From Paucimonas lemoignei (GTDB taxonomy: Bacteria > Pseudomonadota > Gammaproteobacteria > Pseudomonadales > Pseudomonadaceae), in assembly GCA_900475325.1 (NCBI GenBank), contig LS483371.1, forward strand, positions 4,092,001-4,156,000: a DNA stretch of 64,000 nucleotides, read 5' to 3'. The notes under the pieces are model-generated. The model was not told the origin of the DNA, did not search any database, and saw only the letters and a program-made list of their open reading frames with translations. Numbering within the stretch: the stretch's first letter is position 1; the number at the start of each line of letters is the position of its first letter. Below, one piece after another: positions 56,515 to 64,000 of this stretch. The position numbers were made by a program, and so were the translations under genes.

Positions 56515-58197
56515 ATGAGCGACAAACCGGACAACGCATCGAAGACCGATCCCAGCCGACGGCGTTTTCTGGGCGGCATGGCGGCATTGGGCGCGGGCTT
56601 GAGCCTGAGTGGTTATGCCACTGCCGAGAACAAACCCTTGGCCTCGCCGACAGCACACCCCGCATTGACCGGTGCGGCACTGGATAAAGCCCTGCGCGAC
56701 AACGTTAAAACCGTGGTGGTGATCTACGCCGAGAACCGCAGCTTCAACAATCTGTTTGGCAACTTCCCGGGTGTCGAAAAGCCCTTGGCATCCCTGGAGC
56801 CTCACCAGTATCAACAGCGCGACCGGGACGGCAAACTGCTGGACACCCTGCCCCCGGCCTGGGGCGGTGTACTTCAGGTTGGGCCGCAGACCGTTGACGG
56901 TGTGACCTACCCTGCCGGTGGCCAATTTCAGGAAAACCTGCCCAACGCGCCTTTCCCCCTCAAAGGCATCGATGGCGAAGACCTGCCGCTGAGCCTGGTG
57001 ACCCGCGACTTGTGGCACGTCTTCTACCAGAATCAGATGCAGATCAACGGCGGCAAGAATGACCGGTTTGTCGCCTGGGCCGATGCCGGTGGGTTGCCCA
57101 TGGGCTACTACGCCCAAACCCAGTACTCCCTGCGCTTGTGGGACGTTGCCAAGGAATTCGTGCTGTGTGACAACTTCTTTCAGGGCGCCTTTGGCGGGTC
57201 ATTTCTCAACCATCACTACCTGATTGCCGCGACCGCACCGCGCTATCCCGATGCTCCGAACTCCCCAGCCAAATCGCAGATCGCGACCCTGGAGAGCGAA
57301 AACCCGCGTGACCCGCGCTTGAAGCCGCTGGAAAAATCACCGGCCAGCGCCGTGACCGGCCCTCCGCAATTCGGCCCCAGCGCACTGACCCCGGATGGGT
57401 TTGCAGTCAATACGCTGGCCCCGCCCTACTGGCCGACCTGGCTGCGAGACCCGAACAAACCCGACTACTCAAAGCCGGACCTGCCCAACGTGCTGGTGCC
57501 GCAGACTCACGAACATATTGGCGACAAGCTGTCGAAAAAGGACATCGACTGGGCCTGGTACGCGGGCGCCTGGCAGGTCACGCTTGAGCAATTCAAGGAT
57601 TCCACTGGCATCCCGAAAATCCCCAATTTCCAGTACCACCACCAACCGTTCAATTACTTCGTGCAGCAAGGTCCGGATAACCCCAGGGAACGGCAAAAAC
57701 GCTTGCGCGACGGAGGGCTGGGGGATCAGGCCAGCAGCAACAGATTCTTCGCCGATGCCGAAGCGGGCAAGCTCCCGGCGGTCACCTTTTACAAACCGCA
57801 AGGCAACCTCAACATGCACGCCGGTTACGCGGACGTCGCAGCGGGTGACCGACACATAGACCGGGCCATCAAGGTGCTGCGCAACAGCCCGCAATGGGAA
57901 AACATGGTGATCGTCATTACGGTCGATGAAAACGGCGGCTGGTGGGACCACGTCGCGCCACCCCAGGGCGACCGTTGGGGCCCTGGCACACGCGTCCCGG
58001 CGCTGGTGGTTTCGCCGTTCGCACGCAAAGGCACCGTCGACCACACCGTGTATGACACCGCTTCGATTCTGCGGCTGATCACCCGGGTGCATGACCTGGA
58101 AAAACTCGACGGTTTGAAGGAGCGCGATAACGCCATGCTTGCGCGCGGCCAGCAGCCAATGGGCGATCTGACCAATTCGCTGCAATTTCCTACATAG
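56515..58197 (+). CDS. Tat-exported phosphoesterase (acid phosphatase AcpA / phospholipase C superfamily)
   Basis: A 560-residue periplasmic hydrolase. The twin-arginine signal is SRRRFLGG at residues 14-21, followed by a hydrophobic stretch ending near SGYATAE. Catalytic and metal regions of the family are seen: VVVIYAENRSFNNLFGNFPG near residue 67, FGGSFLNHHYLIAA, and VITVDENGGWWDHVAPP near 465 with GPGTRVPALVVSPF. This fits the AcpA-type branch more than PlcH-type phospholipases. A hairpin follows the stop codon. Confidence 0.88.
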   Translation: MSDKPDNASKTDPSRRRFLGGMAALGAGLSLSGYATAENKPLASPTAHPALTGAALDKALRDNVKTVVVIYAENRSFNNLFGNFPGVEKPLASLEPHQYQQRDRDGKLLDTLPPAWGGVLQVGPQTVDGVTYPAGGQFQENLPNAPFPLKGIDGEDLPLSLVTRDLWHVFYQNQMQINGGKNDRFVAWADAGGLPMGYYAQTQYSLRLWDVAKEFVLCDNFFQGAFGGSFLNHHYLIAATAPRYPDAPNSPAKSQIATLESENPRDPRLKPLEKSPASAVTGPPQFGPSALTPDGFAVNTLAPPYWPTWLRDPNKPDYSKPDLPNVLVPQTHEHIGDKLSKKDIDWAWYAGAWQVTLEQFKDSTGIPKIPNFQYHHQPFNYFVQQGPDNPRERQKRLRDGGLGDQASSNRFFADAEAGKLPAVTFYKPQGNLNMHAGYADVAAGDRHIDRAIKVLRNSPQWENMVIVITVDENGGWWDHVAPPQGDRWGPGTRVPALVVSPFARKGTVDHTVYDTASILRLITRVHDLEKLDGLKERDNAMLARGQQPMGDLTNSLQFPT

Positions 58198-58212
58198 CAC
58201 GCTGAGAAAACT

Positions 58213-58240
58213 GTCGGCCGCTGGCGTAAGCGGCCGACTT
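58213..58240 (+). terminator. Hairpin after the phosphoesterase gene
   Basis: Nine-base stem GTCGGCCGC / GCGGCCGAC with an eight-base loop, followed only by TT; a weak intrinsic terminator. Confidence 0.6.
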
Positions 58241-58302
58241 GAGAGTCACGCGGCATCGGTATTTCTTGGGAGGCTCCAATCGCCTTGCAAGGAATGCAAA
58301 AA

Positions 58303-58827
58303 ATGCCTCAGACACCTTCCGCAACAAACCCTCCCAGCCTGAAGGATCGCCAGCGCACTGAGCTGATCGTGATCCATTGCTCGGCCACCCGCGCCACGAT
58401 GGATGTCGGCGTGCAGGAAATTACCCAATGGCACATCCAGCGTGGCTTCGACACCCTGGGCTACCACTACGTCATCCGCCGTAATGGCGAGCTGCAAAAC
58501 GGTCGCCGGGAAAGCGCCATCGGCGCCCATGTGCGCGGCCACAATGCCAACTCGATCGGTATCTGCCTGGTGGGCGGCGTCGATGACAACAACCGGCCGC
58601 AAAACAACTTCAGCAGCGCACAGTTCGCCACCCTGACGCAGCTTCTGCGTGAACTCAAACAGCGCTACCCGACGGCTCGAATCCTGGGCCATCGAGACCT
58701 GTCACCGGATAAAAACGGCGACGGCAAAATCACGTCTAATGAGTTCACCAAAGCCTGCCCATCCTTTGACATCACGGCCTGGCTGGAACAGCAGAACCTG
58801 GCACCTCACGTGGCCAGCACCACCTGA
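58303..58827 (+). CDS. T7-lysozyme-type N-acetylmuramoyl-L-alanine amidase
   Basis: A 174-residue amidase_2 protein that should cut the bond between MurNAc and L-Ala in peptidoglycan. Zinc ligands match the phage T7 lysozyme pattern His-His-Cys: H25 (VIHCSAT), H130 (LGHRDLSPDKNGDGKI) and C152 (ACPSFD). YHYVIRRNGELQNGR and SIGICLVGG are family strands. There is no signal peptide, so export or a phage origin is unclear. ATG at 58303 follows AAGGA; in-frame ATG at 58294 and TTG at 58285 are alternatives. Its 3' end overlaps the convergent cyclase gene by 22 bases. Confidence 0.85.
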   Translation: MPQTPSATNPPSLKDRQRTELIVIHCSATRATMDVGVQEITQWHIQRGFDTLGYHYVIRRNGELQNGRRESAIGAHVRGHNANSIGICLVGGVDDNNRPQNNFSSAQFATLTQLLRELKQRYPTARILGHRDLSPDKNGDGKITSNEFTKACPSFDITAWLEQQNLAPHVASTT

Positions 58828-59852
58828 TTTCGGCCCTGTTGCTTGCCCAGGTACAACGCCTGATCGGCACGCCCCAAGGCACTTTCAAAGCTCTCGCCCT
58901 GGCGGATTTCACTCACCGCCAGGGTTGCCGTCACCACGAACGCGTCCCCCTCGACCTTGCCAGCCGCCTCGCGAATGCCCTGCAAAATGCGCTCGGCCAC
59001 TCCATGGGCAGCCAGCTCCTGGGTGTCCGGCATCAGCACCAGAAACTCCTCGCCACCCCAGCGCGATGCCACATCGCTGACTCGCACGCTGGCGCTGATA
59101 ACCTTGGCAACCCGTTGCAGAATCACATCACCCCGGTCATGCCCGAGGCGATCATTGATCTGTTTGAAGTGGTCGACGTCCAGCAGGATGATCGCCGATG
59201 TGGTCTGCCTTCCCAACTGCCGCACCCCTTCGGTGATTCGGCGGCGGGTATACAGGTTGGTCAGGCTGTCGCGGCTGGCGGTATGGAACAGGCTGACCTG
59301 CATCGAGCGCGTGAAACGCACCGACAACGCGGTGCCATGCAACAGCAAGCCGGTGGCGCCAAGCACGTTGACGATGCCGATCAGTTCGAGCAAGCCCGGC
59401 GCCACCCCGGAATCGAGCCCCATGCGCCCACGCAGCACGTACCCCCCCACCATTACCGTAAGAATGGTCAGGTTTAGCGCCAGACGCAGCCTGCGGCGAT
59501 CCTGAAAACTGAACGCGACGATCGGCACCAGGCAATACAGATAAAAGTAGAAGTTGCTGCTCCAGCCAAGGATCCAGCTCGCCAGCACCGCATGCAGAAT
59601 AATCTCTGCACTCATCAACAGCCCGGCCAAGCCGTAGCGCTTGGCATGGATAGCCTTCAGGCACACCACATACGCCAGAATGCTGGCTGCGTTGGCAATC
59701 GCCAGTATCGGTAGTTGCAGTAATAAAAAGAGGATGAACAACACCACGTGAATGCCGAAGGCAATCTGCACGATGGGCACAATGTGCTGCCAGAACTGCG
59801 CCGTCGCTTCACGCAACAACTGCGCGCGATCACTGGCGGAAAGAACGTTCAT
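58806..59852 (-). CDS. Membrane-bound diguanylate cyclase (GGDEF)
   Basis: Makes cyclic di-GMP. The 348-residue protein has six predicted membrane segments (about residues 25-185) and a C-terminal GGDEF domain with active site GGEEF at 266-270. The inhibitory I-site RVSD at 257-260 is exactly five residues upstream. LLDVDHFKQINDRLGHDRGD is the conserved metal and nucleotide region. The enzyme therefore looks active and subject to product inhibition. The sensory membrane part has no named domain I can assign. Confidence 0.92.
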   Translation of the reverse strand: MNVLSASDRAQLLREATAQFWQHIVPIVQIAFGIHVVLFILFLLLQLPILAIANAASILAYVVCLKAIHAKRYGLAGLLMSAEIILHAVLASWILGWSSNFYFYLYCLVPIVAFSFQDRRRLRLALNLTILTVMVGGYVLRGRMGLDSGVAPGLLELIGIVNVLGATGLLLHGTALSVRFTRSMQVSLFHTASRDSLTNLYTRRRITEGVRQLGRQTTSAIILLDVDHFKQINDRLGHDRGDVILQRVAKVISASVRVSDVASRWGGEEFLVLMPDTQELAAHGVAERILQGIREAAGKVEGDAFVVTATLAVSEIRQGESFESALGRADQALYLGKQQGRNQVVLAT

Positions 59853-60029
59853 CGACGAGTCTCGTGAGGGCCGTAAAGGGGTTGATGCAACAGGTGTGGG
59901 TCAGGCTGATAGCTTGGCTATCGGCCTGAAACTGACGACCATGATGCCGGTGGTCAGGGCAGTTGGACCACGGCAGGTTCAAGAACGATCAATGGCCCGG
60001 AGGAAAAATTCTGCGCTGCCATGTGTTGC

Positions 60030-60563
60030 TTAGACGTTGGGCAACAGCCCCAACAAATCAGTCGGCCCCACATCCACCCCCGCCTGGCTGAGCAGCGTTG
60101 TAGCTTGCCCGCGATGGTGGGTCTGGTGGTTGAAGAAGTGGATCAGCAACCCGTAGAAATCCCGGTGAGCCTTGACGCCCATGGTATTGGCGTAGTGCAG
60201 CGTCACGTCCAGATCCGCGTCGTGCATCTCGGCGATCCAGGCAATGATTGCCCGATCAATCAGTGTGCGTAGCGCTGCCAGCTCATCAAGATCGCGAAAC
60301 AGCTGATGATTCAACCCCTGAGGTTCAGCGAGTCGGCGAATGGGCTCAAGGGCTGTAAACCCTGCAGGATGCTTCGCAAAACGCTTGAGCCAGATGATAT
60401 CGGCCACCACCAGATGATTCAGCGTCCCCAGAATCGACCCGAAGAACGCCTTGCGGTCAGCAGTCAGTTCTTGCGCAGGCAAGTTGGCCGCTGCGGCGCA
60501 GAGCTTTTCATTCATCCACTGGTTGTAGCTGGCCATCAGGTTCAGGTGGTCGAGGCGGGTCAC
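60030..60563 (-). CDS. DinB-family four-helix protein
   Basis: A 177-residue protein of the DinB/YfiT superfamily. The metal-binding histidine triad is visible in HLVVADIIWLKRF and FFNHQTHHRGQATTLLSQ. Family members include thiol-dependent transferases; the specific activity here is unknown. Confidence 0.87.
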   Translation of the reverse strand: MTRLDHLNLMASYNQWMNEKLCAAAANLPAQELTADRKAFFGSILGTLNHLVVADIIWLKRFAKHPAGFTALEPIRRLAEPQGLNHQLFRDLDELAALRTLIDRAIIAWIAEMHDADLDVTLHYANTMGVKAHRDFYGLLIHFFNHQTHHRGQATTLLSQAGVDVGPTDLLGLLPNV

Positions 60564-60755
60564 GGAATGGAACTCAGCGAGGGGCAGACGAGGAAATTAA
60601 CGTTCGACGCAGCGTCTGTCCATGACCACAGGCAAGGCAGGGTTGTTGTCTTGGGGCGAACGCGCAGTCGCCCCAGAACAGACGAACAAAAGTGCCAGCG
60701 CTCAACCGCGCTCAACTGCTGTCCGGGGACTGGACAATAGCGTGAAAGAGAGCGA

Positions 60756-62354
60756 TTAAGGGATCTCACGAAATTTAAATTTATTGAGTTCCAAATAGTT
60801 AATGCGCCCTTTAACAAAGTTTCTATATTCTGCAGCAGGGACGCCTACTGGACTGCGCTGCTGCACCTCTTCGGATGGAAAGTCCAACAAAGTCGGATTG
60901 GCGTCAGGTGCCCGCGGGCGCGCCATCTCTACCAATCGAACTGCAAGCACTCTGGTGACCTTCCCTCCATCTTTGAAGGTTACACTTTTCCCATCCCCTG
61001 AAACGCTGACGTTGTAGTTTTCGCTTGTACTTCCGCCTCCGCCACCAAAGGAAAAACCAAAGAAAGAACAGCCTCCTCGGGCCGCTATGTTTTGTTTTGA
61101 CCATGTGTTGGTATCGATTGAAGAGTTGGCGGTTAACGTCAGCTCAAGCCCTCTGGCAATGATCAATGATACGGAAACATATTTCAGACGATCGGCGCCC
61201 GGTATCGTGGACAGGATTTTAGCCAGCCGCTCATCTTCAAAAATGGCGGGATTGAACCAATATCCTCTATCTACCAGTACCTCACTGATATTATCGAAGC
61301 CGACTCTAACACCCGTCGCTTCATTGATCGTCTGTGCGAAGTTTGACGAACCGCCTCCTCCACCACCCCCTCCAATTCCAATCCCGAAGAAAGAAACTCT
61401 TGCTTCTGCATTTCCAGACCAGGTTTTATTATGCCGCTCGGTAACAACACTCGTTTTAGTGATATCAAACGGCTTCCTGTAACCTTCAGCAGTCAAGAAA
61501 CCTACCAGGTCACCTAACGGAAGAGAGGGTGGGGATACATCACAAGAGCCGCCATTACGTGTTCTCGGATCCGCAAATGTTAGCTCATTGACGCCTTCGG
61601 TGGTTCGCTCTAAATTCGGGCGTTTGGGGCGAGCTATTTTACGGGTCTCACTTAACTGTGCAACGGCTTCCAGGACAACAATTTCGTGGGGAGCATAGAC
61701 AGACCGCCTGACTTGCTCAACCCGTCCGAGCAACGCATCAATACGCCCGGAAATAATATCGATCTGATCGGCGTAACGGGCCTTTTCCAAAAAGTTCAGC
61801 TGACGCAGGTCATAATCAGCATCATCGGCGCTCAAACCGCCGGCCTTGGCAATGCCAGCCCACTCGGTTTCAAACTTCACCTGCAACGCAGATAACTCTT
61901 CGGTTTTCTTCGATATCGCTTTCGACAACTCATTTAACTTTGGCCCTAGTTCTGGATGCCTTTGATCGATAGAGTCCGCTGCCACTTTTAAAACCGTTTC
62001 GTATTGCAGAGAAAATCTGTCAGCTTGATTTGCTGGACCGATAGCATCAGGACTTTGTAAAAAAATCCGATCCACAAACCTCTGAAAAAGCCCCTCATTG
62101 TAATAAGGCGTATCCTCAGAAATACTGAAGGTGGTAATCGTGTTACCTAATAGCAGTCTGTCAGAGGATGAAAATCCATTCATCCGAGACAGGTCTATGA
62201 GAGAAGCATAATAAATATCCAGCGCATCCGGCAGAGGTGAATCCTTGATAGATACATTCAAGGCACCATTTTCATCTGCTGAAGCTGTATAAGGCAGTGT
62301 TGCGGCAGCGGAAACGGCCAGGCTGCCTACCATGAAAGCTCTGCGAGAAATCAT
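60756..62354 (-). CDS. Tat-exported protein with a duplicated Gly-rich motif, unknown function
   Basis: A 532-residue protein I cannot assign to a family. It begins with a twin-arginine signal (SRRAF at residues 3-7, then a hydrophobic stretch ending TASADE), so it should be periplasmic and folded before export. About 120-230 is helical and probably coiled-coil. Two repeats at about 311-343 and 417-446 share TWS, an AR pair, SFFG, a run of five or more Gly and SS or STS (SFFGIGIGGGGG and SFFGFSFGGGGG). Such hairpins could insert in a membrane or wrap a partner. It is divergent from an AmpDh3-like amidase gene. AGGTG precedes the ATG. Confidence 0.75.
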   Translation of the reverse strand: MISRRAFMVGSLAVSAAATLPYTASADENGALNVSIKDSPLPDALDIYYASLIDLSRMNGFSSSDRLLLGNTITTFSISEDTPYYNEGLFQRFVDRIFLQSPDAIGPANQADRFSLQYETVLKVAADSIDQRHPELGPKLNELSKAISKKTEELSALQVKFETEWAGIAKAGGLSADDADYDLRQLNFLEKARYADQIDIISGRIDALLGRVEQVRRSVYAPHEIVVLEAVAQLSETRKIARPKRPNLERTTEGVNELTFADPRTRNGGSCDVSPPSLPLGDLVGFLTAEGYRKPFDITKTSVVTERHNKTWSGNAEARVSFFGIGIGGGGGGGGSSNFAQTINEATGVRVGFDNISEVLVDRGYWFNPAIFEDERLAKILSTIPGADRLKYVSVSLIIARGLELTLTANSSIDTNTWSKQNIAARGGCSFFGFSFGGGGGSTSENYNVSVSGDGKSVTFKDGGKVTRVLAVRLVEMARPRAPDANPTLLDFPSEEVQQRSPVGVPAAEYRNFVKGRINYLELNKFKFREIP

Positions 62355-62838
62355 GAAACACCTCGACACGACCAAATATACGATTATGGGGTGAAATTCA
62401 AAAACTGAAGGTTAATATCCGCAGGTCACGGGCTTAACCTTAGCGACTGTTTTTTCGATATAGAACTTTTAACCGAGTATCTAAAGCATTAACCCCACGA
62501 CACTTTACGACAACCACCTAATATGAAAATCTCATACAAAACCAACTCTAGCTCGCAAACAAAATAACGTCCACGCGCCCATCAAACAAAATAGCAATAA
62601 AAAACTCCTTTCAAATAGCAAGCCACCACGAAAGTACCGCCGGGCTCAGCCACTCATAATGGCTCAGAGGAAAATGGAAAACGCGTTGAGCCGGCTAATA
62701 GCTGGAATGCCGTCGATGCCTGAACTCCCGGCTTTTGCTAGCCACTGGGTATCAAGAGCACAGCGGTAATTATCTAACGCAGAAATCAGCGCGCCCGATG
62801 TTAGTGTCCCGTTTCTTCAATACAGCTAGGAAATGCGC
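62355..62838. other. AT-rich divergent intergenic region
   Basis: About 480 bases between the Tat-exported protein and the amidase gene with no supported gene and composition clearly richer in A and T than the surroundings. It should hold both promoters; no convincing -35/-10 pair, terminator or repeat was picked out. Confidence 0.4.
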
Positions 62839-63615
62839 ATGTACACCATCGACTACAACAGTTATCGATCAATCAAAGGCTTCAACCGCCGCCCCAGGTT
62901 TCTGGTATTGCACTACACCGCCGTCAACTTCACAGGCTCTATCGCCGCTCTGACCGGCCCGTCAGTGAGTTCACATTATTTAGTTCCAGACCCTACCGAC
63001 CCCACCTATGCAGCGGCAGGGTTCAGTGATTTGCGAATCTTCAACCTGGTGGATGAAAGTGAGCGCGCCTGGCACGCCGGCATCAGCGCCTGGGCGAAAC
63101 GCTACAACCTGAATGACACGTCCATCGGCGTTGAAATCGTATATGTTGCAACGGAGGAAAAAGGGGCATTTACGTTCCCGCCCTATAACCCGGCACAGAT
63201 CCAGGCCGTGAAAGCGCTGGCTGCAAACATCATCCAACGCTATCCCGATATCACCCCCACCCATGTCGTGGGGCACAGCGACATTGCCATCGGCAGAAAA
63301 AGTGACCCGGGCGCGGCGTTTCCGTGGAAGGAACTCTACGACGCTGGCATTGGCGCCTGGTACGAGGAAGCAACCAAACGGCGCTACCAGGAACAGTTCA
63401 GCGGCAAGCTCCCGAACAAAGCCGACATCGTCACCCGGTTGGGCCTGTACGGCTATGACCCGAAGCCTGCCAACACCGAGACGGGCTATAAAAATCTGCT
63501 TCGGGCATTTCAACTGCATTTCCGGCCGCAAAAATACGATGGGGTGCCGGATGCTGAAACGGCTGCCGTTTTGTATGCGCTGGTGGACAGGTATTTTCCG
63601 GGCAAGGCTATTTAG
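62839..63615 (+). CDS. ampDh3: AmpDh3-like N-acetylmuramoyl-L-alanine amidase
   Basis: A 258-residue zinc amidase cutting the lactyl-amide bond of peptidoglycan. The start MYTIDYNSYRSIKGFN, the strand FLVLHYTAV, and SERAWHAGISAW closely follow P. aeruginosa AmpDh3. Zinc ligands are H25, H146 and D156 (VVGHSDIAIGRKSDPG). The C-terminal domain (about 190-255, LLRAFQLHFRPQKYDG) is a peptidoglycan-binding fold. There is no signal peptide. AmpDh3 of P. aeruginosa is delivered by a type VI secretion system, so this copy may be a secreted effector; no vgrG or hcp lies in the window. The second ATG (62839) is chosen for its 7-base spacing from AGGA. Confidence 0.88.
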   Translation: MYTIDYNSYRSIKGFNRRPRFLVLHYTAVNFTGSIAALTGPSVSSHYLVPDPTDPTYAAAGFSDLRIFNLVDESERAWHAGISAWAKRYNLNDTSIGVEIVYVATEEKGAFTFPPYNPAQIQAVKALAANIIQRYPDITPTHVVGHSDIAIGRKSDPGAAFPWKELYDAGIGAWYEEATKRRYQEQFSGKLPNKADIVTRLGLYGYDPKPANTETGYKNLLRAFQLHFRPQKYDGVPDAETAAVLYALVDRYFPGKAI

Positions 63616-63698
63616 CCAAGGCGCGGCTGGCGTGAGCTAATAAAGAAGGGAATTCGGTGTTTCGACTTAAAACCCGAGAAAGCGAGCTTTAGATAGGA

Positions 63699-63808
63699 GG
63701 CAACCCCACCAGCCACACCCCGGCACACAATGTTCCCGCTGTGGCTGCTTCCTTCCGGATCTGACCAGGTTCACGGGTAATCGTTGCGGGGGGACCGATG
63801 GGGTCACC
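63699..63808 (-). ncRNA. ffs: 4.5S RNA (bacterial signal recognition particle RNA)
   Basis: On the minus strand the Ffh-binding domain IV core is present (CAGGTTCACGGG complement, with TCAGATCCGGAAGGAAGCAG). The 5' GGTGACCCCATCGGT pairs fully with the 3' GCTGGTGGGGTTGCC as the terminal stem, allowing G-U pairs. The ends given are those of this stem; the mature ends may differ by a few bases. The RNA joins Ffh to target membrane proteins. Confidence 0.93.
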
Positions 63809-63840
63809 ATAACGACACTCGCCTGTCGGCAAGCCGCGCC

Positions 63841-63868
63841 ATTGTACCGGTCCTGAGCGAAGATACAA
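63841..63868 (-). promoter_or_regulatory. Promoter of the 4.5S RNA gene
   Basis: On the minus strand TTGTAT (63868-63863) and TACAAT (63846-63841) form a sigma-70 pair with a 16-base spacer. Transcription would start about 25-30 bases before the mature RNA, consistent with a processed leader. The last 130 bases of the window beyond this show no gene. Confidence 0.7.
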
Positions 63869-64000
63869 CCCGTAACCCGTGATTAAAAATCTGATAGGGC
63901 TCAAGCACTTGTGAAACGGTGTGCACAGGTGCCTTCGGCGCTGCGTCCCGTTAAGTAGAGCGTCCTTTCCAAACTCCCGCCATAATGCGCACCGCCTACA

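Overview
The window looks like chromosome from the Pseudomonas fluorescens group. The evidence is high-GC coding sequence, many Pseudomonas-type REP doublets (GGGAGCGAATTCATTCGCGA arms), two tandem cbb3-oxidase operons followed by ccoGHIS, a TauE-like gene, hemN, anr and apt, and a dnaX-ybaB-recR neighbourhood. This gene order is known from other Pseudomonas chromosomes. No prophage, insertion-sequence transposase or CRISPR array was seen.

Layout. 1-2.2 kb: 5' part of glnS (minus strand), divergent from ppiB-lpxH. 2.26-3.31 kb: a large non-coding nested inverted-repeat element. 3.4-8.3 kb: a minus-strand marR-OMF-emrA-emrB efflux operon with two perfect operator palindromes in its promoter. 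8.5-14.3 kb: miaE, a tandem universal stress protein, rlmM and acnA. 14.6-20.3 kb: a quinate/shikimate catabolic cluster (dehydrogenase, TetR regulator, quiC, ACS-family permease). 20.4-22.9 kb: a CPBP membrane protease and an Aer-type PAS chemoreceptor.

23.3-33.0 kb is the main accessory region. Four modular Ig-like proteins without signal peptides, two further uncharacterised proteins (one perhaps related to them) and a pertactin-type autotransporter are interspersed with AT-rich leaders carrying hairpins and a recurring CCTACAAACT motif. It ends at an alpha/beta-hydrolase gene. 33.7-50.9 kb is the micro-aerobic respiration block: ccoNOQP, a second copy of the large palindromic element, a second ccoNOQP, the cbb3 assembly genes ccoGHIS, a DsbD_2/TauE-type membrane protein, hemN behind a well-placed Anr box, anr itself, and apt. 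51-55.5 kb holds recR, a CurA-like oxidoreductase, ybaB and dnaX on the minus strand.

55.7-63.6 kb: a periplasmic solute-binding protein, a Tat-exported AcpA-like phosphoesterase, a T7-lysozyme-type amidase, a membrane diguanylate cyclase and a DinB-fold protein. These are followed by an unusual Tat-exported protein with a duplicated glycine-rich hairpin motif, divergent from an AmpDh3-like amidase. AmpDh3 is a type VI secretion effector in P. aeruginosa. The window closes with the 4.5S RNA gene (minus strand) and its promoter.

Functional links. The cco genes, their assembly factors, hemN and anr form a low-oxygen respiration and heme module. The quinate cluster and the MarR efflux operon each show candidate regulator sites in their own promoters. 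The least explained parts are the Ig-module cluster, the Tat-Gly-hairpin/AmpDh3 pair, and the two kilobase-scale palindromic elements.
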